Below, piece after piece: positions 14,415-21,090 of a DNA stretch of 40,865 nt. The notes below the pieces were generated by a model. That model did not search any database. It was not told where the DNA came from and was given only the letters and a program-made list of their open reading frames with translations. The stretch's first letter is position 1. Every line of letters begins with the position of its first letter. The DNA is from Patescibacteria group bacterium UBA1372 (GTDB lineage Bacteria > Patescibacteriota > Microgenomatia > UBA12405). A program made the position numbers and the translations under genes. The stretch spans positions 5,192 to 46,056 of the forward strand of contig DBRI01000013.1 in assembly GCA_002306295.1 (NCBI GenBank), read 5' to 3'.

Positions 14415-14444
14415 TCAAAACTAATATAAAAAAAGTATTAGTTT
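14386..14444 (+). promoter_or_regulatory. sufC promoter and 27-bp inverted-repeat operator candidate
   Basis: TTGAAA (14386-14391), an 18-nt spacer and TATAAT (14410-14415) form a good sigma70-type promoter. The predicted start near 14421 falls in a perfect inverted repeat (14418-14444, AAACTAATA and TATTAGTTT with 9 nt between) that ends at the ATG. The position suits a repressor site. The Rrf2-type regulator encoded 2.6 kb downstream is the obvious candidate. As RNA the repeat would also fold into a hairpin over the start region. Confidence 0.6.
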
Positions 14445-15152
14445 ATGCTATCTATTTCAAATTTACACGTAAGAGCAGATAAAAAACTGATTTTAAGGGG
14501 TATTGACCTGGAAGTAAAGGCAGGTGAGTTGGTAGTGTTGTTTGGACCAAATGGATGTGGGAAGACAAGTTTACTTAAAACAATAATGGGATTGTCTAAA
14601 TATAAGATAGTTAAGGGTGATATTAAGTTTATGGGAGAAAGTATTTCTAACAAATCAATAGATGAACGAAATAAAATGGGGATAAGCTTGATGTATCAGA
14701 AACCACCGGTTGTAGAAGGAGTCAAAGTGACTGATTTTTTGGATAGGGATGAAGACTTGGAAAAACGATTGTCGGTTTCTAAATTCTTTAAAAGAAGTAT
14801 GAATGATGGATTGTCTGGAGGGGAAACAAAAAGAATGGAAATGTATCAAATGATAAAAATGAAAACTAAATTGTATTTGTTTGACGAACCGGATTCAGGG
14901 GTGGATGTAGAAAATATTGTAGTTTTGGCAAAAGAAATAAACAAATTGATGGAAGATAAGTCTAAATCAGCAATACTGGTGACTCATGGCGGTCAAATTC
15001 TAAAATATTTGAAACCAAGTAGAGCAGTAGTGATGTTACTAGGAAAGATTATCTGCCATGGAGATCCACAAAGAGTATTTAGAGCAATAACAAAAGTGGG
15101 GTATAGTAGATGTCTTGGTTGTAAATGTAGAGGAAAATGCCATGAAAAATAA
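14445..15152 (+). CDS. sufC: SUF iron-sulfur assembly ATPase SufC
   Basis: 235 aa. ABC ATPase of the SufC type: Walker A GPNGCGKTS (about 34-42), signature LSGGE (about 126), Walker B LYLFDEPDSGVD (SufC-typical), switch His in VTHGG. It energises Fe-S cluster assembly on the SufB scaffold. The C-terminus ends in a tail absent from ordinary SufC (CLGCKCRGKC), with four Cys in ten residues that could hold a metal. There is no Shine-Dalgarno. It overlaps sufB by 11 nt. Confidence 0.92.
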   Translation: MLSISNLHVRADKKLILRGIDLEVKAGELVVLFGPNGCGKTSLLKTIMGLSKYKIVKGDIKFMGESISNKSIDERNKMGISLMYQKPPVVEGVKVTDFLDRDEDLEKRLSVSKFFKRSMNDGLSGGETKRMEMYQMIKMKTKLYLFDEPDSGVDVENIVVLAKEINKLMEDKSKSAILVTHGGQILKYLKPSRAVVMLLGKIICHGDPQRVFRAITKVGYSRCLGCKCRGKCHEK

Positions 15153-16209
15153 ATATTCAAAGGTAGGTTTAAATTTTGAAAATAAAGATGTTGGGGAGTT
15201 TTTGATTGACAATAAGGATATAAGAATATGCAGAAGTAATGTAGATGGTGTGGAGTTAACAAGCTTGAAAGATGCCTGTGAAAAAGATACAGACGTACAA
15301 AAGAAAAAATGGTTTTTAATTAAAAAAGAAAGTGATGAAATAACCAAGAAAGTATCAAAGGGTTTTGATAATGGTTATTTTGTAAGAAGCAAGAAGGGAG
15401 TAAAGATTGATGGATTTGTACAGACATGTTTGTCTATAGGAGATAATGGTGTTGAGCAAAACGTACATAATGTGGTTGTTGCTGGTGATTTTTCCCAAAT
15501 GCATGTGCTGACTGGTTGTTTGACTGTTGGCAAAGCTAAACAAAGCCAACATAATGGAGTGACAGAAATATATGTAGGAAAAGGAGCTAAATTAACTTAC
15601 ACTATGGTGCATTCTTGGAGTGATGACACTATAGTTAGACCAAAAACAGTTATTAGAGTAGAAGAAGGTGGGCAATTTATCAGTAATTATATTTGTATTG
15701 ATAAGGTAGCTGATATAAAGATGTATCCTGAATGTATATTGGTTGGTAAAAAGTCTTATGCAAATATGAATTCTTATATTTTAGCCAGAACAGGAAGTAA
15801 GTTTGATATAGGAGCTGGGGTTCAGCTAAAAGGCAAAAATAGTAGCTGTCTGATTAAAGCCAGAATTGTGTCTATGGGAGGAGAAGTTGTCAATAGAGGG
15901 ATAATGGAAGGAGAAAATGGTGGGGTTAAAGGACATTTAGAGTGCTCTGGTTTGATTGTGGGGAAGGGTTTGATTCATGCAATTCCAGAAATTAAGGCAA
16001 ATAATGATAACACTGATTTAACCCATGAAGCATCTGTGGGCAAGGTATCCAAAGATGTATTGGAATATTTACAGTCTAGGGGATTAACAGCTAGTCAGGC
16101 AATGGAATTGGTATTAAGGGGATTTTTGGATATAAATAATGTCAGCGTACCAAAGACAATTGCGAAAAGAATATCCAGAATACCAGTAGAAAAAGAAATG
16201 ACTGACTGA
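15142..16209 (+). CDS. sufB: SufB/SufD-family Fe-S scaffold
   Basis: About 355 aa. It has the SufBD beta-helix core (repeated V/I/G-rich strands, about 90-290) and the conserved C-terminal LTHEASVGKVSKDVLEYLQSRGLTASQAMELVLRGF. With only SufC beside it, and no SufD, SufS or SufU near, this fits the minimal two-gene SUF form known from archaea and some bacteria. The start is taken at ATG 15142, overlapping sufC by 11 nt. The longer frame to 15115 overlaps the Cys tail. The product probably binds the nascent cluster in the cytoplasm. Confidence 0.88.
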   Translation: MKNKYSKVGLNFENKDVGEFLIDNKDIRICRSNVDGVELTSLKDACEKDTDVQKKKWFLIKKESDEITKKVSKGFDNGYFVRSKKGVKIDGFVQTCLSIGDNGVEQNVHNVVVAGDFSQMHVLTGCLTVGKAKQSQHNGVTEIYVGKGAKLTYTMVHSWSDDTIVRPKTVIRVEEGGQFISNYICIDKVADIKMYPECILVGKKSYANMNSYILARTGSKFDIGAGVQLKGKNSSCLIKARIVSMGGEVVNRGIMEGENGGVKGHLECSGLIVGKGLIHAIPEIKANNDNTDLTHEASVGKVSKDVLEYLQSRGLTASQAMELVLRGFLDINNVSVPKTIAKRISRIPVEKEMTD

Positions 16210-16211
16210 TT

Positions 16212-16272
16212 CTTGATAAAATAAGATTGATTGCCACCTTAGCTTTCCGATGCTTCGATCGGAATGGGGATA
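16212..16272 (+). pseudogene. Truncated tRNA-Thr 5' fragment with promoter-like upstream and hairpin
   Basis: ATTGCCACCTTAGCT (16230-16244) copies the first 14 nt of tRNA-Thr(TGT), with one flanking base, from 105 nt downstream. The preceding TAAAATA is also shared, so promoter and tRNA head were duplicated together. After the copy comes a perfect hairpin, TTCCGAT/ATCGGAA around GCTTCG, then GGGG/CCCC. It has no anticodon or T-arm, so it is not a working tRNA. Confidence 0.55.
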
Positions 16273-16336
16273 ACCCCCACAGTTGGTTGGTTTGTAGTGG
16301 TGATTAGAGTTGTAGCTTTGGTAAAATATAGTCATT

Positions 16337-16412
16337 GCCACCTTAGCTCAGTCGGTAGAGCAATTCTTTTGTAAAGAATAGGTCCAGGGTTCGAGTCCCT
16401 GAGGTGGCTCCA
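16337..16412 (+). tRNA. tRNA-Thr (TGT) with encoded CCA
   Basis: Acceptor GCCACCT/AGGTGGC, anticodon stem ATTCT/AGAAT, loop TTTGTAA with anticodon TGT, discriminator T (16409). The CCA is encoded at 16410-16412, and its A is also the first base of the ATG of the next gene. TAAAAT lies about 10 nt upstream. Confidence 0.95.
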
Positions 16413-17554
16413 TGAGGAAAAAGAAAAAGATATTGGTACTGACTGATCATATGCCGTGGGGGCATAGGTCTATAGCTAAGGCAATATATGGGTATTTATC
16501 TAAAAATCAGGATGAATTTGAAGTTGAGTATGGAGAAGTTAGATCAAACTTGGGAACCTGGAATGACAGTTATACATTTATGTACAGATATTTACCGGCA
16601 ATAAATAGGTTAACTATGAAATTAGCATCAACAAAAGTGGCTGAAGATGTATGGGGGGATGTAGCTGAAAAGAATGAAAGAGGACTGTGGAATTTAATTA
16701 AAAAATCTAAGCCCGATTTAATAATTTCGGCATATCTGGTGTTTAGTAAAGCATTAGTTGGTTTGAGAAAGAAAAAGAAGCTGAATTTTAAACTGTGGAC
16801 AGTGGTAGCGGACCCGTGGACTGTGGTACCTCAATCATATTTGAAAGAAGCTGACTTGCATTTGGTATATGATGAAGTGGCATTAGGAGAGGGATTGAGA
16901 AGAAGAATACCCAGCGAAAAAATATTGATGACTGGCTGGTGGACTAGGGCTGAAATGTATAAAAAGTACAATAGTCAAAAAGTTAGGCAAAAATTGGGTT
17001 TTACGGATAACAGGCCAATAATTTTTGTGGGCGGAGGAAGCTTGGGAAGTAATATTTTGGCAAAATTTTTACCATCATTGCTTTTTATAGATAAAAAGGT
17101 TGGTTTTATTTTTAATACTGGAACTGATAAATTAGCTTTAAGGCTAGTCAAGGATTCAGCAAAGTTATTGAATAGAGTAAAAAAGAAAGGTTTAGTGCAA
17201 ATAAAATGTTTTGGATGGATTGATAATATGGCTGAAGTGTTGTCAGCCTCTGACATTGTATTTGGAAAAGCTGGTCCAAATTTTTTATTTGATGTAGTGG
17301 CTTGTCAGAAACCGTTTGTGTCTGTGACTCATATTGGTGGTCAAGAGGATGGAAATGTAGATTTGATAAGAGAGAAACATTTGGGGTGGGTAAAGGAAAA
17401 ACCGATGCAACTATCAAATTTTTTGTTGGCTTATCTGAAAAACCCAAAAAAGTATCAGAATAAATACAGACAGAATATTTTAGAAGAAGCAAAAAGAAAC
17501 AAGAATAGTATGGTAAAAATTTTAGAAAGATTAAAAGGGGAGTTGCAAGATTAA
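16412..17554 (+). CDS. GT28-family glycosyltransferase (MurG/UgtP/MGDG-synthase-like)
   Basis: 380 aa. The N-terminal Rossmann domain starts ILVLTDHMPWGHRSIAKAI, matching the GxGH-type acceptor loop of diacylglycerol glucosyltransferases. The C-terminal domain has IIFVGGGSLGSN and the nucleotide-sugar region FGKAGPNFLFDVVACQKPFV. It probably transfers a hexose from UDP-sugar to a membrane lipid, or GlcNAc to lipid I-like acceptors, at the inner face of the membrane. There is no membrane span. The ATG shares its A with the CCA end of tRNA-Thr, and no promoter fits between them, so the mRNA probably comes from processing of a joint transcript. Confidence 0.82.
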   Translation: MRKKKKILVLTDHMPWGHRSIAKAIYGYLSKNQDEFEVEYGEVRSNLGTWNDSYTFMYRYLPAINRLTMKLASTKVAEDVWGDVAEKNERGLWNLIKKSKPDLIISAYLVFSKALVGLRKKKKLNFKLWTVVADPWTVVPQSYLKEADLHLVYDEVALGEGLRRRIPSEKILMTGWWTRAEMYKKYNSQKVRQKLGFTDNRPIIFVGGGSLGSNILAKFLPSLLFIDKKVGFIFNTGTDKLALRLVKDSAKLLNRVKKKGLVQIKCFGWIDNMAEVLSASDIVFGKAGPNFLFDVVACQKPFVSVTHIGGQEDGNVDLIREKHLGWVKEKPMQLSNFLLAYLKNPKKYQNKYRQNILEEAKRNKNSMVKILERLKGELQD

Positions 17555-17707
17555 GCTCTGTTCGGTTGGTTTCAATATTGGCTTTTCTCTTGCGAAAAGT
17601 CATGCGTTGAAAACTATTCTTGTTCCCAAGGGAACAAAAAACGCGTTTCCAATTTTTGAAGGTTAGCTAGAAAAAACACCTTCTTAAAACCTTGCGAAAC
17701 AGAGCTT
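17553..17707. ncRNA. Candidate structured RNA or small inverted-repeat element filling the gap
   Basis: A 155-nt segment bounded by the arms AAGCTCTGTT and AACAGAGCTT. Inside, TTCAA and ATTGG pair with CCAAT and TTGAA. They enclose CTTTTC/GAAAAG and a GCGTT/AACGC stem that itself holds TTGTTCCCAAGGGAACAA. The 3' part has GAAGGT/ACCTTC, or alternatively AAGGTT/AACCTT. It begins within the stop codon of the glycosyltransferase and ends 1 nt before the -10 of the Rrf2 gene. The shape fits a branched non-coding RNA or a MITE-like element. No known RNA family was recognised. Confidence 0.5.
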
Positions 17708-17708
17708 G

Positions 17709-17720
17709 TATAATTATAGC
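17709..17720 (+). promoter_or_regulatory. Leaderless promoter of Rrf2 gene
   Basis: TATAAT at 17709-17714, 6 nt before ATG 17721, with no Shine-Dalgarno. The hexamer directly follows the right arm of the 155-nt structured element. Confidence 0.6.
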
Positions 17721-18116
17721 ATGGTGACAATATCTAAAAAAACTGAATATGCCTTGATGTTGGTGATGTTTTTGGCAAAAAATGACAAGAGTGAAAAAGT
17801 ACCTTTGTTGACAGTATCCAAGGAATTGGATTTACCATATAGATTTTTAAGCCAGATGGCTTCTGAGATGAAAAAAAGTCATTTGTTGGTATCAAAAGAA
17901 GGTAGAAACGGCGGATATAGTTTGGCTAGTGCTTGGAAAAAATTTAGTTTGTATGATTTGATAGTGATATTGGGAGAGGATAGAAATATGGTGGAATGTT
18001 TGTGTGAGAAGGGTAAATGTAAAATGAGCTCTGGTTGTAAATTGAAATCGATATGGCGGAAACTGGAGACTGGCTTTGTTGATCAGTTGAGACAGATTAA
18101 ATTAAATGACTTATAA
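17721..18116 (+). CDS. Rrf2-family (IscR-like) transcriptional regulator
   Basis: About 131 aa. It has the Rrf2 winged helix (MVTISKKTEYALMLVMFLA, LPYRFLSQMASEMKKSHLLVSKEGRNGGYSLA). A cysteine cluster ECLCEKGKCKMSSGC (near residues 93-107) matches the spaced three-Cys ligand set that holds a [2Fe-2S] cluster in IscR-type sensors. It probably senses Fe-S status and represses sufCB through the inverted repeat at 14418-14444 (inference). The start at 17721 is preferred over a TTG at 17706 because the -10 hexamer lies between them. Confidence 0.87.
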   Translation: MVTISKKTEYALMLVMFLAKNDKSEKVPLLTVSKELDLPYRFLSQMASEMKKSHLLVSKEGRNGGYSLASAWKKFSLYDLIVILGEDRNMVECLCEKGKCKMSSGCKLKSIWRKLETGFVDQLRQIKLNDL

Positions 18117-18123
18117 TAGCTTT

Positions 18124-18333
18124 ATGAAAACAAAAAAAATAGATAAGAAAATTAATATAGCTGAATTGATTGATAGGGTACCGGAGTCGGTTGATATTAT
18201 GATGGAATATGGGCTTGGTTGTGTGGGTTGTATGGCCTCCGGAGGGGAAAGCCTGGAAGAGGGAGCCAAAGCCCATGGGTTAAGTAGCAAAGAGATAGAG
18301 GAAATGGTTGGAGAAATAAATAAGCTAAAGTAA
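18124..18333 (+). CDS. DUF1858-type disulfide/hybrid-cluster-associated protein
   Basis: About 69 aa with the DUF1858 pattern: a helical start (INIAELIDRVPESVDIMMEYGLGCVGCMASGGESLEEGAKAHGLS in outline), where CVGC lies in a GxGCxxC turn. Proteins with this domain are found with hybrid-cluster and redox or nitric-oxide-repair proteins (ScdA N-terminus). ATG 18124 has TATAAT (18112-18117) 6 nt upstream, and that hexamer overlaps the stop codon of the Rrf2 gene. It therefore has its own leaderless promoter but still lies within the Fe-S cluster neighbourhood. Confidence 0.85.
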   Translation: MKTKKIDKKINIAELIDRVPESVDIMMEYGLGCVGCMASGGESLEEGAKAHGLSSKEIEEMVGEINKLK

Positions 18334-18897
18334 AAGAGAAAGAATAGGGGTAGACAAAAGAGTGATGACTTTGGAGAGAATGCCGGTGTAGGCCAGGACT
18401 AGAATAAGTAAATATCCATATTTTTCCATAGAAACCTGCCATTCGTATGAAGATGAAGGGGAAATTAGATTGAGAAAAATTTTAGAACCATCCAGAGGCC
18501 AAATGGGCAAAAGGTTAAAAACAGCTAAAAAAATATTCAATTGGATGAAGCTAGAAAGCAGGAAAGCAAGAAAGCTGGAAAGTGACACAGTATTTAAAAC
18601 GAGAGAGGTTAGAATTGCCAGTATAAAATTACTAGCCGGGCCGGCAAGGGAAACTAAAATTTCATCTCTTTTGGGGTTTTTAAAGTTGTAAGTATCTATG
18701 GGAATTGGTTTACCCCAACCAATTCTAAAAATAAATAGAGCCAGTAAACCAAGAGGGTCGATGTGTTTGAGGGGATTAAGGCTAAGACGACCATAGATTT
18801 TGGCGGTCGGGTCACCTAATTTGTAGGCAACAAGAGCGTGGGAATATTCATGAACGGTGATGGCGATAATTAAAAAAAAGACAGAAATTATTAGCAT
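18325..18897 (-). CDS. Site-2 protease family (M50) membrane metalloprotease
   Basis: About 190 aa with four to five membrane spans. HEYSH (about residue 16 from this start) binds zinc. NPLKHIDPLG and NLLPIWPLDGSK complete the M50 site. It is the short form without a PDZ domain, so it is distinct from the RseP-like gene at 36661. It should cut membrane proteins within the bilayer. I prefer ATG 18897 because HExxH proteins of this type start about 15 residues upstream. The frame also allows 18936. Its 3' end overlaps the DUF1858 gene by 9 nt in convergent orientation. Confidence 0.85.
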   Translation of the reverse strand: MLIISVFFLIIAITVHEYSHALVAYKLGDPTAKIYGRLSLNPLKHIDPLGLLALFIFRIGWGKPIPIDTYNFKNPKRDEILVSLAGPASNFILAILTSLVLNTVSLSSFLAFLLSSFIQLNIFLAVFNLLPIWPLDGSKIFLNLISPSSSYEWQVSMEKYGYLLILVLAYTGILSKVITLLSTPILSLLL

Positions 18898-18918
18898 ATT
18901 TAAAAAGACGAGATATTC

Positions 18919-18934
18919 TGTTATTATAACAGCC
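18919..18934. promoter_or_regulatory. Shared palindromic promoter for bL28 and site-2 protease
   Basis: CTGTTA/TAACAG around TTA. The plus strand reads TATTAT (18922-18927) 7 nt before the bL28 ATG. The minus strand reads TATAAT over the same bases, giving a roughly 25-nt leader to the protease start at 18897. Confidence 0.5.
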
Positions 18935-19129
18935 ATGATGAGTTGTAGTTTGTGTGGTAAAAAAACCCAAATAGGCAGAAATAGATCTCATGCTCAAAAC
19001 AGGAGTTCGAGAAAATATAAAGCCAATGTGCAAAAAGTTAGTATAAAAGTCGGCGATGACAAATTGTCTGGTGTGTTTTGTGCTAAGTGTATAAAAAAGA
19101 TAAGGGGAGAATTGAAAGAAAAGAAATAG
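18935..19129 (+). CDS. rpmB: Ribosomal protein bL28
   Basis: About 64 aa: MSCSLCGKKTQIGRNRSHAQNRSSRKYKANVQKV in outline, then CAKC near the end. This is the four-Cys zinc form of the 50S subunit protein bL28. ATG at 18935 or 18938 (MM start). The longer frame to 18857 lies inside the divergent protease gene and is not used. No Shine-Dalgarno is present. Confidence 0.92.
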   Translation: MMSCSLCGKKTQIGRNRSHAQNRSSRKYKANVQKVSIKVGDDKLSGVFCAKCIKKIRGELKEKK

Positions 19130-19145
19130 ATTTAAGAAGTAAGAT

Positions 19146-20018
19146 TTAAGATTTAAGAATAGAATAGTAAGAAGAGATTTGTCCCCAGGTTGTTTTTGAT
19201 TTTGATTCCAGTTGAACTTCGAGGGGGATTATTTGGCTATGGTCAATTTTGGCTGAGAAAATTTTCAGTGTCAATTTTTGACCTGTTTGGTTTAGGACTT
19301 GAGTCCAGGCAATTGGCCATGGGTTCATGGCTCGAATAAATCTTTCGATCTTATCAATAGGCCAAGACCAATCGATTTTAGCAGTATCTTTGGTAAATTT
19401 AGGAAAATAAGATTTAAGACTATGGTCTTGAGAAGTTATAGATTTAGGATTTAAGATATAAGATTTAAGAGTTTTATCCAAGTGCGTAGCTGCAATTTCA
19501 AAGGCTTTTTGGTAAAAATCATGACTGGTCCAGGTGGGTTTTATGTCAAAGTGAATTTGAGAAATAATGGGACCGTGATCCGGCAGGGCATCGATTTGAA
19601 AAAAGGTAACAGCGGAATTTGTTTCACCATTAATGATTTGCCAGGGTCCGGGCGTGGCACCACGATATTTTGGAAGTGGGGAGGGATGGATATTGACGAT
19701 TTTGTGGGTAGGAATATCTATCATTTCCTGGGTAAAGAAGGGGGGTCCGTAGGCAACACAGATAACTAGGTCGGGAGATAGATTTTTGTAAACAGACAAA
19801 AATTGAGGATCAAAATCAGCTGGTTGTAATAAATTCAAGTGGTGGTTTTTGGCAAAATTGGCGACAGGATTACTTGTTATGGTTTGAGCGCGGCCTGAGG
19901 GCTTGTCCGGTTTGGTGACAATGGCAACTACTTCTATATTTTTTACAGACAGGAGGGATTTTAAAATAATATTGGAATAGAGAGATGAACCGAAAAAGAT
20001 AGTGTTTATCCTAGACAT
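19146..20018 (-). CDS. fmt: Methionyl-tRNA formyltransferase
   Basis: 290 aa, a little short of the usual 310. It formylates Met-tRNA for initiation. The active site shows IVNIHPSPLPKYRGATPGPW (usual HPSLLP with L changed to P) with Asn and His, and DALPDHGPI with the Asp. The C-terminal OB-like part is short (RAMNPWPIAWT). Residues near 180-190 and the C-terminus are encoded by TTTAAGAT-type repeats, so the gene tolerates repeat insertion. The start is fixed by TAAAAT (20025-20030) 6 nt before the ATG. Peptide deformylase lies close by on the other strand. Confidence 0.93.
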   Translation of the reverse strand: MSRINTIFFGSSLYSNIILKSLLSVKNIEVVAIVTKPDKPSGRAQTITSNPVANFAKNHHLNLLQPADFDPQFLSVYKNLSPDLVICVAYGPPFFTQEMIDIPTHKIVNIHPSPLPKYRGATPGPWQIINGETNSAVTFFQIDALPDHGPIISQIHFDIKPTWTSHDFYQKAFEIAATHLDKTLKSYILNPKSITSQDHSLKSYFPKFTKDTAKIDWSWPIDKIERFIRAMNPWPIAWTQVLNQTGQKLTLKIFSAKIDHSQIIPLEVQLESKSKTTWGQISSYYSILKS

Positions 20019-20175
20019 ACGGTTATTTTAGCAACTTTTTGATTATCTTATCAAAGATGTATAAAAGAGAAGTGTAAATGTCTTACTGAATATGTCTGTG
20101 ACTAGTACAAAAACTTGATATTTCATTAATATAGGATATAATAGCTTGTTAGAGTATTAATAATTATTTTGTAAA
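20019..20175. promoter_or_regulatory. Divergent promoter region of fmt and small membrane gene
   Basis: The fmt side has TAAAAT (20025-20030). The plus side has TATTTT 5 nt before ATG 20176. A TATAAT near 20147 could give a longer plus-strand transcript. Nothing else is seen. Confidence 0.45.
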
Positions 20176-20448
20176 ATGTCAAGAGAATCAGGTATCAGTC
20201 CAGGTAGGCGGGCGGTTAATATGGGTGCTGCTTTAAGTGCGACTATTACTTCCATTTTTTTGTCTTTTGGCTTATATTTGGGGATTGATCGAGCTAAACA
20301 GGAAAATGTGGTGGTAAATTTGGCTAATACACCGATAACACGAAGTTTAGCAAAAGATGTGGCGTTTACATCAGCTGCTCTAACAGCTTTATATGCTGGG
20401 ATAAACTATGTGGCTGCCGATAGTATGCTTAATCGACGTGATGAGTAG
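20176..20448 (+). CDS. Small membrane protein, two spans, unknown
   Basis: 90 aa, unrecognised. It has a basic N-terminus (GISPGRRAVNMGA). A first hydrophobic span (about 18-37, SATITSIFLSFGLYLGI), a polar loop and a second span (about 63-82, AFTSAALTALYAGINYVAA) follow, then a charged end. It lies 27 nt upstream of def on the same strand, but def has its own leaderless promoter. Confidence 0.65.
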   Translation: MSRESGISPGRRAVNMGAALSATITSIFLSFGLYLGIDRAKQENVVVNLANTPITRSLAKDVAFTSAALTALYAGINYVAADSMLNRRDE

Positions 20449-20464
20449 TGGTTTGCGGTTTTGA

Positions 20465-20475
20465 TACAATAGATT
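20465..20475 (+). promoter_or_regulatory. Leaderless promoter of def
   Basis: TACAAT (20465-20470) 5 nt before ATG. The segment TTTTGATACAATAGAT is identical to the one before frr (35956-35971). Confidence 0.65.
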
Positions 20476-21060
20476 ATGCCTAAGATTGTGTTATATCCAA
20501 ATAAGGTTTTGAGAAAGACTGCTAAAGCTGTGGAAAAAATAGATGATACAGTATTGAGAGAAGTGTCAGATTTGGTAAAAGTATTAGAGAAAAGTGGGGA
20601 TGGGGCAGGATTGGCGGCACCACAAATTGGAGTAAGTAAAAGATTTTTGGCAATATTTGACAGGAGAGATAAAAAGACCAGGGTTTATGTAAATCCAAAA
20701 ATCGTTAAATTTTTTGGGACTAAGGATTTTGTAAAGATGATAATAGACGAAAAGGATGATGAGGATTTTTTGGAAGGTTGTCTGTCTTTTCCGCAACTTT
20801 TTGGAACGGTTAAAAGATATTTAACAATTAAGTTAGTTTGGCAGGAAATAATTGATGGAAAATTAGTTAAAAAGAAGCAGAAGTTTGAAGGGTTTGAAGC
20901 GGTAGTGCTACAACATGAAATAGATCATTTGGACGGGGTGTTGTTTATAGATCATGTCAAAGAGGATAAGGGTAAATTTTATAAAATGATTGAAGGAAAA
21001 TTGGTGAAAGAAGATATAAATAAAGTATTAAAAGAAACGAATAGTATGAGGATAAACTGA
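20476..21060 (+). CDS. def: Peptide deformylase
   Basis: 194 aa. It removes the formyl group from nascent proteins. All three motifs are present: GAGLAAPQIGVSKR (motif 1), EGCLSFP (motif 2, metal-binding Cys) and QHEIDHLDGVLFIDH (motif 3, HExxH). There is an insertion of about 12 charged residues before motif 2 (DEKDDEDFL). No Shine-Dalgarno is present. It lies divergent from fmt across a small gene, so formylation and deformylation are encoded together. Confidence 0.95.
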   Translation: MPKIVLYPNKVLRKTAKAVEKIDDTVLREVSDLVKVLEKSGDGAGLAAPQIGVSKRFLAIFDRRDKKTRVYVNPKIVKFFGTKDFVKMIIDEKDDEDFLEGCLSFPQLFGTVKRYLTIKLVWQEIIDGKLVKKKQKFEGFEAVVLQHEIDHLDGVLFIDHVKEDKGKFYKMIEGKLVKEDINKVLKETNSMRIN

Positions 21061-21090
21061 GGAGGTCCTTCGCTAACGCTCAGGATGACT
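21061..21090. repeat. REP-like repeat (GTCATCCTGAG type)
   Basis: GGAGGTCCTTCG, a short variable centre, and CTCAGGATGAC. A second copy is at 33783-33812 and a damaged one lies between the tRNA-Trp duplicates (about 9840-9858). It is a common intergenic repeat type. Confidence 0.65.

Noticed and set aside
17553..17707. 6S RNA
   Set aside because: One palindrome (TTGTTCCCAAGGGAACAA) recalls a 6S hairpin, but the branched layout lacks the long rod with central bubble.
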